NCBI RefSeq assembly: GCF_014773225.1 | Contig: NZ_JACXAJ010000009.1 | Coordinates: 1 to 64,000 of the forward strand | Length of the DNA: 64,000 bases | From: Pontibacter aquaedesilientis | GTDB taxonomy: Bacteria > Bacteroidota > Bacteroidia > Cytophagales > Hymenobacteraceae | Direction of reading: 5' to 3' | Shown: piece after piece, positions 43,111 to 52,059 of the stretch | Numbering within the stretch: position 1 is the stretch's first letter | How the letters are laid out: every line of letters begins with the position of its first letter | The notes under the pieces: model-generated | Told to the model about the DNA's origin: nothing | Database searches by the model: none | Seen by the model: the letters and a program-made list of their open reading frames with translations, nothing else | Position numbers and translations under genes: made by a program

Positions 43111-44103
43111 CTACCGCTTCTCTGGCTTGTACTTTGATTCGTTGAAAATCTTTTGATAATCGTTGTCGGCCATTAGTTCCGGCAACGTTACCTTCGGATT
43201 GCGCTCCATGTACTTGCGCACAATCTGCCAGCCCACCCAAGTACCTAATCTTCCTGGTGAGGTTGGGTCTATCTCCGGTGTGTTTGGCCTTTCCCCGATG
43301 TACTTGTTCACTACAAACGGGCTCTTCTCAAACAGCAGGCTTTTCTCTACAAAATGTGCCCAGATTCTCCCCTCGTTATGACTGACGTCGGCTAGCTGTT
43401 GCCCGCTAAAGCCGATAATGGTGGAGTCTGGCGTACAAGGCATAATGGACTTCACAAAATAATAGGCCTTTCCGGTGTTTACCATCTCAGCCAATAGATT
43501 CCGGTCCAGGAAGTTCGTTTTATTGAACCTGTTTGAGAGTAACAGCATAGCGGCTGGCACCATATTGGGCCGCTCGTAGCGGGCAAGTATATACTCGTAG
43601 GTATCCGGGCGATAGCTGGCATCTTTGCCGATGAAGAAGTCCAGGCCAAACACCAGCAGGCTGTCGGATACGAGCAAATCCTGGTTGAGACCCGAGACGA
43701 ATGTCTTGACCTGCGGCTCTTTGAAATCCGGGTAGTGATGTTTGATAAATTTGAAAGCTGTTTCCAGTTGCTGCTTTTCCTTTGCCATGTCGCCAAAAGC
43801 CTGACCAGCTTCATCCGCCAGTTTTTTCAGCTCCGGATTGGTAGCCAGGGCATACATCGCATTAACCAAGGCCGAATCGGAGGGATAGCCTTTGCGCTGC
43901 AGGAAACGCTCGGCGAACATCGGGTGTCTATCCAGAAATTGCGCAATTTCCTGTTTGGAAGAAGCTTCGAAAAAGGGTTTCTCCAGACGCTCCATTTCAA
44001 CCTGTACAGGTATACGCGCTATCTCCTCCGGTATGTCGCAGCCTTTTTTCTTGCAGCTAAAAAGCAACACGATGGTTGCGAGTAATAATAATCTGTAATA
44101 CAT
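43111..44103 (-). CDS. gldB: Gliding motility lipoprotein GldB
   Basis: A 330-residue lipoprotein with lipobox LLFSCKKKG (Cys near residue 17). DSLLVFGLDFFIGKDASY, the region around NMVPAAMLLLSNRFN, and GRLGTWVGWQIVRKYMERNP near residue 285 match the GldB family, which is needed for gliding in Flavobacterium johnsoniae. The gldD and gldE genes are 7 kb away in this window. A -7-like TATTTTTG lies at 44120-44127 on the minus strand. Whether this organism glides cannot be told. Confidence 0.9.
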   Translation of the reverse strand: MYYRLLLLATIVLLFSCKKKGCDIPEEIARIPVQVEMERLEKPFFEASSKQEIAQFLDRHPMFAERFLQRKGYPSDSALVNAMYALATNPELKKLADEAGQAFGDMAKEKQQLETAFKFIKHHYPDFKEPQVKTFVSGLNQDLLVSDSLLVFGLDFFIGKDASYRPDTYEYILARYERPNMVPAAMLLLSNRFNKTNFLDRNLLAEMVNTGKAYYFVKSIMPCTPDSTIIGFSGQQLADVSHNEGRIWAHFVEKSLLFEKSPFVVNKYIGERPNTPEIDPTSPGRLGTWVGWQIVRKYMERNPKVTLPELMADNDYQKIFNESKYKPEKR

Positions 44104-44170
44104 TGCCGAATATTTAATACAAAAATACAGGCTTATCCCGTATTAGAGTAAATTAACTCGTTAAAATAAC

Positions 44171-44848
44171 ATGCAATTCAAAAAACTTACTTTCCTTCTC
44201 CTCTTTTTGGGCTTTTCGACTGCAGCCATGGCCCAGATGGAAATCGGCATCCAGTTCTCGCCCACTATTTCCGGTAACCGTTTTATAGCGGAGGATCGCC
44301 ACGAATTTGAGAAATCCAGCAATACGCTGCGCCTCGGAGTAGGTGTTGTGGGAGATTATTTTTTCTCTAACAATTATGCCTTTAGTTCGGGTCTGATGTA
44401 CCGCAGCAAGGGCTCAAAAATCAGCTATACCTATATGGCTGAAAGCGGAGATGGTCAGCTTACCCCTACTAAAGAAACCGATGAGTTAACTGTGCAATAC
44501 CTGGAAATTCCGGTTACCCTGAAGCTTTTCACAAACGAGGTGGCTCCGGATATAGTGGTATACTTCCAAGTGGGCGGTGCGCTCGGCACCAAGGTGTCGG
44601 CCCAGGTTGACCAAAAGAAAGTAATTAATGGCGAAAAGACTGCGAAGCGTTTCAATGTTTTTGAAACCAGTGCGGTTTTAGGTACAGGAGCAGAAATGCA
44701 GTTGGGGCAGAGCACTAAATTGTTTGGTGGTGTTACTTATCTCCGTGGCCTAACCAACATCGACAGTTACTACAAAAAGCAGCTCAATGATAAGAATATC
44801 GCCATCAAGAACAATGGCGTTTCGATTGATGTCGGCATAAAATTCTAA
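44171..44848 (+). CDS. PorT-type outer-membrane beta-barrel protein, copy 4
   Basis: A 225-residue exported protein with signal peptide MQFKKLTFLLLFLGFSTAAMAQ. It belongs to the same broad family as the three genes at 22.8-25.2 kb but is clearly diverged (IGIQFSPTISGNRF, FSSGLMYRSKGSKISY, YLEIPVTLKLFTNEV, VSIDVGIKF at the end). It is divergent from gldB across 67 bp. Its stop codon overlaps an AGGTATAG octamer at 44848. Confidence 0.82.
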   Translation: MQFKKLTFLLLFLGFSTAAMAQMEIGIQFSPTISGNRFIAEDRHEFEKSSNTLRLGVGVVGDYFFSNNYAFSSGLMYRSKGSKISYTYMAESGDGQLTPTKETDELTVQYLEIPVTLKLFTNEVAPDIVVYFQVGGALGTKVSAQVDQKKVINGEKTAKRFNVFETSAVLGTGAEMQLGQSTKLFGGVTYLRGLTNIDSYYKKQLNDKNIAIKNNGVSIDVGIKF

Positions 44849-44872
44849 GGTATAGCACTGCCTTCTTAAACC

Positions 44873-44910
44873 AAAAGAGCCGCCCTGATCAGTTCAGGGC
44901 GGCTCTTTTT
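44873..44910. terminator. Bidirectional terminator between barrel copy 4 and rng
   Basis: A perfect 16-bp stem AAAAGAGCCGCCCTGA / TCAGGGCGGCTCTTTT (44873-44888, 44894-44909) with T5 on the right and A4 on the left. Confidence 0.92.
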
Positions 44911-44926
44911 ATGCTAGGGTATCTGA

Positions 44927-46525
44927 TTAAAGCTCTTCTTGATCCAACACACCGTTTACCTCTGATAAAGCGGTACGCAGCTCAATTTCTTCGCCCCGAT
45001 CGTCCATCACCTTAAAGTCAGTGATGCCCAGCGAAGTGTCTTTTACAAATTTCACCCACTTAAAGTAGTGGAAGAACCACTTAAGCTGCTTTGAGAAAAA
45101 TCCTTTTGTATAAAACGCATACAGGAAAGGATGCACATACAGCGTCAGGCTCTTGTGGTTGTGACTTGTTAGCAGGTCGTCTACCGCCACGTCAATTTCA
45201 TCTGTTATCAGAATACTGGCAGATATTTTACCGGTGCCGTTACAGGTCGGGCATACTTCGCCGGTCACGATGTTTTGCTCTGGCCTTACACGCTGACGCG
45301 TGATCTGCATCAGGCCGAACTTGGAGATAGGCAGAACTGTAGATTTCGATCGGTCTCTTTTCAGTTCCTCTTTTACTACCTCGTATACTTTCTGGCGGTT
45401 TTCAGGCGACTTCATATCGATGAAGTCGATGACAATGATACCACCTATATCCCGGAGGCGCAGCTGACGGGCCACTTCTTTGGCAGCCATCATATTCACA
45501 TTCAGCGCGGTAGCCTCCTGATCGGTTTCGGTATTAGATTTGTTCCCACTGTTTACATCGACCACGTGCAGCGCTTCGGTGTGCTCTATCACCAGATATC
45601 CGCCGCCTGGTATAGTCACTGTTTTACCGAAAGCAGCCTTCAATTGCCGCTCGATGTTAAAGTGTTCGAAGGTTTTAGTCTTACCGGTATAGTGCTTCAG
45701 AATTTTTAATTTATCTGGCGCAATGCTACCGATGTATGCCTTGATCTCGTCATAGAGCGACTCGTCGTCGACTACTATGTTGTCAAAGCTTTCGTTCATT
45801 AAATCCCTCAGAATGGAAGAAGAACGGCCCAGTTCGCCAATGATCTTGTCACTTGGCTTGGCCAGCTTCAGCGATTTAAAACCCTCTTCCCAGTTTTCGA
45901 CCATGTTGCGCAGGTCTCTGTCGAGCTCTGCCACCTCACGGCCTTCGGCTACCGTCCGAATGATCACGCCAAAGTTCTCAGGCTTGATCGAGGTGATCAA
46001 GCGCTTGAGGCGTGTTCGTTCTTCCTTGCTAACGATCTTCTTGGAAACGCTTACCGTGTTTGAGAACGGCACGAGCACCAAGTATCGTCCTGCTAGCGAC
46101 AATTCGCAGGAAAGACGGGGTCCTTTGGTCGAAATAGGTTCTTTTACAATCTGGACTAACAGCTGCTGCCCTTTTTTGAGGACATCCGCTATTTTGCCGA
46201 GTTTGTCTATTTCAGGCTCAAATTTTAACTGGTTGAGCTTCGGAGAAGCATTCTTCTGTGTCTGTGCTGCCTTTACGAATTTGTTCAGGGTCTTAACATT
46301 GGCTCCCAGATCATGGTAATGCAAAAAGGCATCCTTGTGGTATCCGATGTCAATAAAAGCAGCGTTTAGGCCTGGCATCACCTTTTTCACAGTGCCCAGG
46401 AAGATATCCCCCACGATATAGTTTGTATCCTTTTTCTCGTGGTGGAATTCTACCAGTCTCTTATCCTGTAAAAGGGCGATACGCTCTCCATCCTGAGTAG
46501 AATTGATTATAAGCTCGTTACTCAA
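44927..46525 (-). CDS. rng: Ribonuclease E/G family protein
   Basis: A 532-residue endoribonuclease. The S1 domain (about 35-125) contains FIDIGYHKDAFLHYHDLG. The catalytic DNase-I-like region includes VVDVNSGNKSN and GGIIVIDFIDMKSPENR near residue 375, with the metal-binding Asp residues. CPTCNGTGK near 435 is the zinc-link Cys pair. The length is that of RNase G rather than RNase E; there is no long C-terminal scaffold. It cleaves rRNA precursors and mRNAs. It follows the 29-residue ribosomal-type protein gene, separated by a hairpin. Confidence 0.93.
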   Translation of the reverse strand: MSNELIINSTQDGERIALLQDKRLVEFHHEKKDTNYIVGDIFLGTVKKVMPGLNAAFIDIGYHKDAFLHYHDLGANVKTLNKFVKAAQTQKNASPKLNQLKFEPEIDKLGKIADVLKKGQQLLVQIVKEPISTKGPRLSCELSLAGRYLVLVPFSNTVSVSKKIVSKEERTRLKRLITSIKPENFGVIIRTVAEGREVAELDRDLRNMVENWEEGFKSLKLAKPSDKIIGELGRSSSILRDLMNESFDNIVVDDESLYDEIKAYIGSIAPDKLKILKHYTGKTKTFEHFNIERQLKAAFGKTVTIPGGGYLVIEHTEALHVVDVNSGNKSNTETDQEATALNVNMMAAKEVARQLRLRDIGGIIVIDFIDMKSPENRQKVYEVVKEELKRDRSKSTVLPISKFGLMQITRQRVRPEQNIVTGEVCPTCNGTGKISASILITDEIDVAVDDLLTSHNHKSLTLYVHPFLYAFYTKGFFSKQLKWFFHYFKWVKFVKDTSLGITDFKVMDDRGEEIELRTALSEVNGVLDQEEL

Positions 46526-46560
46526 TTTCTCTCAAAGATTAGTTGGATGTATAGACCAAA

Positions 46561-46587
46561 GCCCACAATTGCAGAAGCAATGTGGGC
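46561..46587 (-). terminator. Hairpin between the 29-residue gene and rng
   Basis: GCCCAC + ATTGC pairs with GCAAT + GTGGGC with one bulged base around AGAA. It lies between two leftward genes and may attenuate rather than stop transcription into rng. Confidence 0.7.
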
Positions 46588-46607
46588 CTCAATTAACGCA
46601 GAAGAAA

Positions 46608-46697
46608 TTACTTCTTCTTATGTCTGTTTTTTCTTAGACGCTTCTTTCTCTTGTGAGTAGCAATCTTATGTCTTTTTCTTTTTTTTCCGCAAGGCAT
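46608..46697 (-). CDS. 29-residue AURKAIP1/COX24-type ribosomal protein
   Basis: A 29-residue extremely basic peptide, starting MPCGKKRKRHKIATHKRKKR and ending RLRKNRHKKK. It matches the short Bacteroidota proteins annotated with the AURKAIP1/COX24 domain, related to mitochondrial small-subunit protein mS38. The minus-strand ATG is at 46697 and TAA at 46608-46610. Its place upstream of rng and downstream of a TPR gene and HU fits a translation-related unit. Confidence 0.88.
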   Translation of the reverse strand: MPCGKKRKRHKIATHKRKKRLRKNRHKKK

Positions 46698-46730
46698 AGT
46701 CTTGAAATTTTATTTAAATATTTTTTTGAA

Positions 46731-47588
46731 TTACAGTTTTGCCAGGTATTCATCTACCGAAGCGGCCAGAGCAGGGTCACTGCTCATCGTCTTCACTTTG
46801 TTGAACACCTTGATAGCTTCTTCTTTCTTACCGACCTCAGCCAAAGATACACCCAGGTAAAAAGCACCCTCCACGTGCTCCGGATTCACTTCCACCAAAT
46901 TCCGGAAACGCTCCACTGCCTTGTCGTATTGACGGGACTGCACCGAGAGTATACCCAGATTGTACAGCGCCTTCTGATTTTTCGGGTCTGCCGAGATCAC
47001 CTCACGCAACAGCGTTATGCCCTGCATAGGGTTTTCGCTGGCAATGTAGGTCATCGCCACATTGGTTTTGGCATCCAGATCAGCCGGATTGTTCTTCAGC
47101 ACCTGCTCATACATCTTTCGTGCTTTGCTTCCCATTTCGCTGGCACGCTGCTGCGTTGCCGCATACGTAAAGGCCTCGAAGTACTGGTCGCCGGCTTTGC
47201 GGTATGCCTTCTCGCCCGGTCGGGCTTCAGCTGCTACCTCGAAATAGTAACCGGCGCTGTCATACTTGCTGGCATTCGCATAGGCTGCAGCCAGTTCGTT
47301 AGCGAGCAAGGCACGTGTCTTTGTATCCGCAGCCTTGTTATAGCGAGTTCGCACTGTAGCCAGTTCCATCAGCTGCTCCGGTGTGGCCATGGTATGTGTT
47401 CCGTCAGCCGGTGTGGTAGCGGCACCATGGTCATGCCCGTCGTCATCTGAGTGGCCATCCGGTATGGCCGAGTTCTCACCAGAGGCTACCGTCGCATCGT
47501 CTTTTGTAACCACCACTTTAGGCAAAAAGAACATAATAGCTGCCAAAGCGATAGCTGCAACAAGTATCAGTATTTGAGAGCGTGACAT
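46731..47588 (-). CDS. TPR-repeat membrane-anchored protein
   Basis: A 285-residue protein with one N-terminal membrane anchor (SQILILVAAIALAAIMFFLP), a His/Asp-rich linker (GHSDDDGHDHGAA) that could bind metal, and about five TPR units from residue 100 on (AEARPGEKAYRKAGDQYFEA, KARKMYEQVLKNNPADLDAK, LREVISADPKNQKALYNLG, AVERFRNLVEVNPEHVEGAFYLG). It probably works as a scaffold on the periplasmic side. It lies between HU and the 29-residue gene, all leftward. Confidence 0.88.
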   Translation of the reverse strand: MSRSQILILVAAIALAAIMFFLPKVVVTKDDATVASGENSAIPDGHSDDDGHDHGAATTPADGTHTMATPEQLMELATVRTRYNKAADTKTRALLANELAAAYANASKYDSAGYYFEVAAEARPGEKAYRKAGDQYFEAFTYAATQQRASEMGSKARKMYEQVLKNNPADLDAKTNVAMTYIASENPMQGITLLREVISADPKNQKALYNLGILSVQSRQYDKAVERFRNLVEVNPEHVEGAFYLGVSLAEVGKKEEAIKVFNKVKTMSSDPALAASVDEYLAKL

Positions 47589-47654
47589 TCCTTTTACGTA
47601 AGTAGCTGTTTATAAACGAATAAACAATTTAAGATCGGCAAATATACGAAAGAA

Positions 47655-47960
47655 TTAAGAATGAGCCAGTTCTTTGATCTTTTTGCTGTTCTTTATCTTG
47701 GCAATAAAGGTTTTGGATGGCTTGAAACTTGGGATGAAGTGCTCATCAATGATGATAGAGGTGTTCTTCGAAATATTGCGAGCCACTTTTTTAGCGCGCT
47801 TCTTATTTACAAAGCTACCAAAACCTCTCACGTAGATGTTGTTGCCATCAGCCATAGAGTCTTTCACAACTTTGAAAAACGCCTCAATGGTAGATTGCAC
47901 ATCAGCCTTATCAATCCCTGTTTTATCAGCAATTTCTGATATTACTTCTGCTTTAGTCAC
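47655..47960 (-). CDS. HU/IHF family DNA-binding protein
   Basis: A 101-residue nucleoid protein. TKAEVISEIADKTGIDKADV is the helical dimer part, and VRGFGSFVNKKRAKKVARNI leads into the DNA-binding arm. The arm lacks the exact GRNP motif (it reads ARNISKNTSI), common in Bacteroidota IHF-like copies. It bends DNA as a dimer. It heads the leftward HU-TPR-29 aa-rng cluster. A minus-strand TACCTTTG at 48049-48056 overlaps the variant AGGTATACCT. Confidence 0.9.
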   Translation of the reverse strand: MTKAEVISEIADKTGIDKADVQSTIEAFFKVVKDSMADGNNIYVRGFGSFVNKKRAKKVARNISKNTSIIIDEHFIPSFKPSKTFIAKIKNSKKIKELAHS

Positions 47961-48313
47961 TTTCTTAGATTTTTATAAAATTAGTAATAAGTTAACTTTC
48001 TAAATTTCAGGAGGCCAGCCGCTTAGCCGTTCTCTATTTTTCGGGGCACAAAGGTATACCTACTTTTCGACAAGTAAAAGCTTTAGCACTAAATTATTAC
48101 AGATTGTGCGATGCCGAAAGCGGTGCCGGATTCGACCCGCATGCCGCCCATTGCGTTGCAATCCCCGTGCCAGCATGCCTATCCCCTAACGCGGGCTATG
48201 TGCTTATATTTTAGGGAGATAACATTATTCTTCAATTTTTGCTCCGCTCCATTCCCCAACAAAGCTTTACCTTTGCCTGTTTCCTTTCCTCAACATTGTG
48301 GCCCGCTTATACT
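47961..48313. other. Intergenic region between HU and mutY
   Basis: These 353 bp separate divergent genes. They hold AGGTATACCT (48052-48061) overlapping a minus-strand -7 box for HU, and a -7 box for mutY at 48268-48275. The central part (48100-48200) is GC-rich and has no clear gene. Confidence 0.5.
48268..48275 (+). promoter_or_regulatory. -7 box of mutY
   Basis: TACCTTTG lies 39 bp before the chosen ATG at 48314. No TTG is at the expected distance. Its position inside the longer frame that opens at 48239 supports the later start. Confidence 0.45.
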
Positions 48314-49405
48314 ATGAAAAATACCCCTGACTCCTATTTCGCTGATACAGTTATCGACTGGTACCAGCGCCACAAAAGGGCATTGCCGTGGCGCGACACC
48401 ACAGATCCATACCTGATCTGGCTCTCGGAGGTAATCCTTCAGCAGACCCGTGTCGCCCAGGGCTTGCCCTATTATGAGCGTTTCGCGGATACCTACCCAA
48501 CTGTACAAGATTTGGCGGCCGCACCCGAGGACGAAGTGCTTCGCCTTTGGCAGGGGCTTGGCTATTACTCCAGGGCACGCAACATGCACTACACAGCCAA
48601 ACAGATAGTAGCAGAATATGGTGGCGCATTTCCGGACAGGTATGATGAACTGCTTAAACTGCGTGGAGTGGGCAGCTACACGGCGGCGGCCATTGCGTCC
48701 TTTGCTTTCCGGGAAAAGGTGGCAGTGCTGGATGGCAATGTATTTCGGGTGCTGGCACGCGTGTTCGGCCTGTCAGACGATATCGCTTCACCAGCCTCCC
48801 GCAAGGTGTTCCAAAGGCTCGCCAACGAGCTTATACCTGTAGATGCCCCCGATACCTTCAACCAGGCTATTATGGAGTTTGGTGCTATCCAATGCACACC
48901 CATTATGCCCGACTGTCTTTTTTGCCCTTTGCAACAGTCTTGTTTCGCCTTTACGCACGGACTGGTGCAAGAGCTTCCGGTCAAGTCGAAGGCCAAGGCG
49001 GCTCGACCGCGTTTTATGCATTATATGGTGTTTGAGCTAAGCGGGCAGTATTACCTGCGCAAACGCCTGAGCGGCGACATTTGGGAAGGCCTGTATGACT
49101 TTTACCTTTATGAAAACGACAGTAAATTACTGGAAACCGACAAGCTGCTAAAGGAACTGAACGAGGCAGGTATAGCCGTGCAGGAATCGCAGCTACAGTT
49201 ACCTCAAAAGGACTATAAGCATGTTCTCAGCCACCAGAAAATCACGGCCCGTTTTTACCTGATTCGGCTCAATTCCCGTTTAAGGGAGGAGGTCGTACAG
49301 GAAACCAGACTCGCGCTTTATGACACGGTGGCAATAGACGCACTTCCGAAGCCGATTCTTATTAACAGCTATTTGAAAGATGTTAAGATTTTACTAAATT
49401 TATAA
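48314..49405 (+). CDS. mutY: A/G-specific adenine glycosylase
   Basis: A 363-residue base-excision enzyme that removes adenine opposite 8-oxoguanine. Motifs are WLSEVILQQTRV near residue 37 with the catalytic Glu, LRGVGSYTAAAIASFAF (helix-hairpin-helix) and VLDGNVFRVLARV with the catalytic Asp. The 4Fe-4S ligands are C-X6-C-X2-C-X5-C (CTPIMPDCLFCPLQQSC). The NUDIX-like C-terminal domain covers about 230-360. The frame opens at 48239, but MKNTPDSYFADTVIDWY at 48314 is the family start. It heads mutY-ssb-gldE-gldD, as in Flavobacterium. Confidence 0.94.
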   Translation: MKNTPDSYFADTVIDWYQRHKRALPWRDTTDPYLIWLSEVILQQTRVAQGLPYYERFADTYPTVQDLAAAPEDEVLRLWQGLGYYSRARNMHYTAKQIVAEYGGAFPDRYDELLKLRGVGSYTAAAIASFAFREKVAVLDGNVFRVLARVFGLSDDIASPASRKVFQRLANELIPVDAPDTFNQAIMEFGAIQCTPIMPDCLFCPLQQSCFAFTHGLVQELPVKSKAKAARPRFMHYMVFELSGQYYLRKRLSGDIWEGLYDFYLYENDSKLLETDKLLKELNEAGIAVQESQLQLPQKDYKHVLSHQKITARFYLIRLNSRLREEVVQETRLALYDTVAIDALPKPILINSYLKDVKILLNL

Positions 49406-49514
49406 ACTGAAACTATTCTGCTGGCAAAAGCATTCTAGGTTTCAGTACGCCATATTGCCTCCGGCTAGGTTGTCGGAGTAGCCCAAATCAATTTAATATC
49501 AAACAAAAAAAGAC

Positions 49515-49979
49515 ATGGCAAGTGTAAACAAAGTAATTCTGATCGGAAATCTGGGCAAAGACCCGGAAGTACGTCATTTGGAAGGCGGCGTGGCCGTAGC
49601 GCGATTCCCGATCGCCACTTCTGAGACTTTCAAGGACAAAAACGGCGAGCGCCAGGAGCGCACCGAGTGGCACAACATTGTGGTGTGGCGCGGTTTGGCC
49701 GAGGTGGCTGAGAAGTACCTGAAGAAAGGCCAGTCGGTGTTCATCGAAGGCAAAATCCGCACGAACAGCTACCAGGACAAAGAAGGCAACCAGCGTTACA
49801 GCACCGAGATTGTGGCTGATAACATGACCATGCTGGGTGGCCGCAGCGATAACGGTGGCGGTTCCGGCAACTACCAGGGTGCCTCTTCACAGGCTTCCAG
49901 TCAAAGCAGTAGTGCAGCAGCCAACACAGGCGGCGCTTCTGCTTTCCAGAACGATGAGCCTGATGACTTACCGTTCTAA
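49515..49979 (+). CDS. ssb: Single-stranded DNA-binding protein
   Basis: A 154-residue SSB. The OB fold ([20 protein letters not shown] to about residue 110, including [16 protein letters not shown]) is followed by a Gly/Ser/Gln-rich linker and the acidic tip DEPDDLPF that recruits partner proteins. It forms tetramers on ssDNA. It lies 109 bp after mutY and 26 bp before gldE. Confidence 0.97.
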   Translation: MASVNKVILIGNLGKDPEVRHLEGGVAVARFPIATSETFKDKNGERQERTEWHNIVVWRGLAEVAEKYLKKGQSVFIEGKIRTNSYQDKEGNQRYSTEIVADNMTMLGGRSDNGGGSGNYQGASSQASSQSSSAAANTGGASAFQNDEPDDLPF

Positions 49980-50005
49980 CCCTTGTTTAACCTAACACAC
50001 TAATT

Positions 50006-51376
50006 TTGGAAAGTTTAGATTCCGGAGACCCCCTGAGTTATAGTTTACTGCAACTTTTACAAGGCGCTTCGGCTTTACTCAGAATTGAATATATAGCAGC
50101 CATCTTGGTTTGCCTTATCCTATTGCTGCTCTCTGCCCTCACTTCGGGGGCGGAGGCAGCTTTTTTCTCGCTCACAGACCAGGAACTGGAAAAAAGCAGG
50201 ACCAGCAAAAACAAAACAGAGCAGCTTGTCCACCACCTGCTCCAGGGCCCGCGCCAACTACTGGCTTCATTCCTGATCATCAACAACACCATCAACGTCA
50301 GCATCATTACCCTGAGCGCCTACATGGCCTGGGAATTGTTTGGCACTACCTCTCTGGCGGTCTCCACTATGCTGGCCAGTGTGCTGCTCGTTACGTTTCT
50401 GATCGTTTTTTTCGGGGAAGTGCTGCCTAAGGTATACGCCCGCAAGTATGGCTATGCTATCGCACAGCGAATGGCACCTGTGCTGGAAAAACTCCGCCCC
50501 ATACTGCGTCCGCTGGCCTGGCTCCTAACCCGGATCAGCAGTTTTATAGACAGTCGCTTTCGGGTGCGCTCCTACAGCCAAACCCTTGAGGAACTGCATC
50601 ACAGCCTGGACGTAGCCCTTTCTAACGATGAAACGTCTCCTGAGGAACGGAAGATTCTGCGGGGCATCGTCAACTTCGGCTCTATCACCGTGAAACAAAT
50701 CATGCGCCCACGTATGGACATCATTGCTTTTCCGCAGAGCGCCACTTTGCCGGAACTGCTACCACAGATCACCCAATGGGGCTATTCGCGAGTACCTGTC
50801 TATACCCAAAGCACCGATAACATCGAGGGCATCCTATACGTGAAGGACCTGCTGCCGCACCTGGACAAGGGGAACGATTTTAAGTGGCAGAACCTGATCA
50901 GAGCTCCTTTTTTTGTACCGGAAACCAAACATATTTCTGACCTGCTGCAGGACTTCAAAGAGAAGCACGTGCACATGGCCATTGTGGTGAATGAGTACGG
51001 CACCACCGTGGGTCTGCTTACGATGGAGGACGTAATTGAGGAGATCGTAGGCGAGATAAATGACGAGTATGACGACGAGGAAGAGATCATTTACTCTCAA
51101 CTCGACGAAAATACCTTTATATTTGACGGTAAAACATCGTTGCATGACTTCTGCAAGATCGCAGAGATCCCGTTTGATGCCTTCAATGAGGTGAAAAGCG
51201 AGCACGAAACCGTAGCCGGCCTGATGTTGGCGCTTTTTGGCCGCATCCCTCATGTAGGCGAAGAAGCCTCTTATGGCCGTTATTATTTTACTGTCGAGTC
51301 GGCGGACAATAAGCGCGTAAAACGGGTTAAGATTAATGTCGCAAGCAAAAAAGAGCACTACCATAAAGTTAGCTAA
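50006..51376 (+). CDS. gldE: Gliding motility-associated protein GldE (CNNM/CBS hemolysin family)
   Basis: A 456-residue membrane protein: a DUF21/CNNM domain with about four hydrophobic helices (residues 30-165), two CBS domains (about 215-335; [13 protein letters not shown] and [25 protein letters not shown]) and a CorC/HlyC C-terminal domain. The start is a TTG codon ([15 protein letters not shown]); no ATG fits the family start. In F. johnsoniae gldE sits next to gldD and supports GldD function. It follows ssb by 26 bp and overlaps gldD. Confidence 0.92.
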   Translation: MESLDSGDPLSYSLLQLLQGASALLRIEYIAAILVCLILLLLSALTSGAEAAFFSLTDQELEKSRTSKNKTEQLVHHLLQGPRQLLASFLIINNTINVSIITLSAYMAWELFGTTSLAVSTMLASVLLVTFLIVFFGEVLPKVYARKYGYAIAQRMAPVLEKLRPILRPLAWLLTRISSFIDSRFRVRSYSQTLEELHHSLDVALSNDETSPEERKILRGIVNFGSITVKQIMRPRMDIIAFPQSATLPELLPQITQWGYSRVPVYTQSTDNIEGILYVKDLLPHLDKGNDFKWQNLIRAPFFVPETKHISDLLQDFKEKHVHMAIVVNEYGTTVGLLTMEDVIEEIVGEINDEYDDEEEIIYSQLDENTFIFDGKTSLHDFCKIAEIPFDAFNEVKSEHETVAGLMLALFGRIPHVGEEASYGRYYFTVESADNKRVKRVKINVASKKEHYHKVS

Positions 51377-51956
51377 ACTCCGTCTGTTCCTGTGGCTGGG
51401 TATGGCCGCTGCCATTGCCGGTTGCAGTGCCGAGTATACTCCCAAACCCAAAGGCTACAACCGCATCGACCTACCAGAAGCGGTATACCAGCAACTGCCA
51501 GACGAGCACCCGTATACCTTCGAGTATTCGAAGCACGCGAAGATTCGCCTCGATTCGTCCATGATCGCGCAGCCACACTGGATCAATATCATTTACCCGA
51601 ACCTGGGGGCCAACGTGCAGCTGACTTACAAAGCTATTAACAACAACCCGAAGATGCTTAATGACCTGATAGAGGATGCCCGTAAACTCACTGGCAAACA
51701 TCAGGTGAAGGCCTACTCTATTGAGGAATCAGAGATAAAAACACCACAGGGCGATGTGGCGTCTGTGTTCGAGTTAACAGGCGAAGTGCCCAGCCAATTT
51801 CAGTTCTACGTAACGGACACGACTACGCATTTCTTCCGTGGCGCGCTGTACTTCAGAACTGCCACTCAAAACGACTCACTGGCGCCTGTGATTGAGTATG
51901 TGAAGAAGGACATTATTCATTTGCTGAACACGCTGCAGTTTAAAGATAAAAAGTAA
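51336..51956 (+). CDS. gldD: Gliding motility lipoprotein GldD
   Basis: A 206-residue lipoprotein with lipobox [10 protein letters not shown] (Cys near residue 30). [39 protein letters not shown] and [19 protein letters not shown] match the GldD family, required for gliding in F. johnsoniae. The ATG overlaps the end of gldE by 41 bp, so the two are translationally coupled. The 58-bp palindrome follows its stop by 9 bp. Confidence 0.93.
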   Translation: MSQAKKSTTIKLAKLRLFLWLGMAAAIAGCSAEYTPKPKGYNRIDLPEAVYQQLPDEHPYTFEYSKHAKIRLDSSMIAQPHWINIIYPNLGANVQLTYKAINNNPKMLNDLIEDARKLTGKHQVKAYSIEESEIKTPQGDVASVFELTGEVPSQFQFYVTDTTTHFFRGALYFRTATQNDSLAPVIEYVKKDIIHLLNTLQFKDKK

Positions 51957-51965
51957 ATTTTCGGC

Positions 51966-52023
51966 AAAAGAGAAAGGGCAAAAGACCGCAGGTATACCTG
52001 CGGTCTTTTGCCCTTTCTCTTTT
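51966..52023. repeat. Perfect 58-bp palindrome between gldD and recG
   Basis: Two 29-bp arms without spacer and without mismatch. The right arm begins TACCTGCGGTCTTTTGCCCT and ends in TCTCTTTT; the centre is AGGTATACCT, the core of the dispersed word. It can act as a gldD terminator and as a cruciform. Its right end abuts the -7 box of recG. Confidence 0.95.
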
Positions 52024-52030
52024 ATCTTTG
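52023..52030 (+). promoter_or_regulatory. -7 box of recG, next to the palindrome
   Basis: TATCTTTG begins at the last base of the palindrome. The -33 position falls inside the palindrome's right arm and lacks TTG. Transcription would start near 52037. Confidence 0.45.
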
Positions 52031-52059
52031 TAAACTAACCAATCCACTAGCCAGTACCC

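Noticed and set aside
48239..48313. N-terminal extension of MutY from the earlier ATG
   Set aside because: The extension has no family match, and a -7 box (48268-48275) lies within it; the start at 48314 fits the family.
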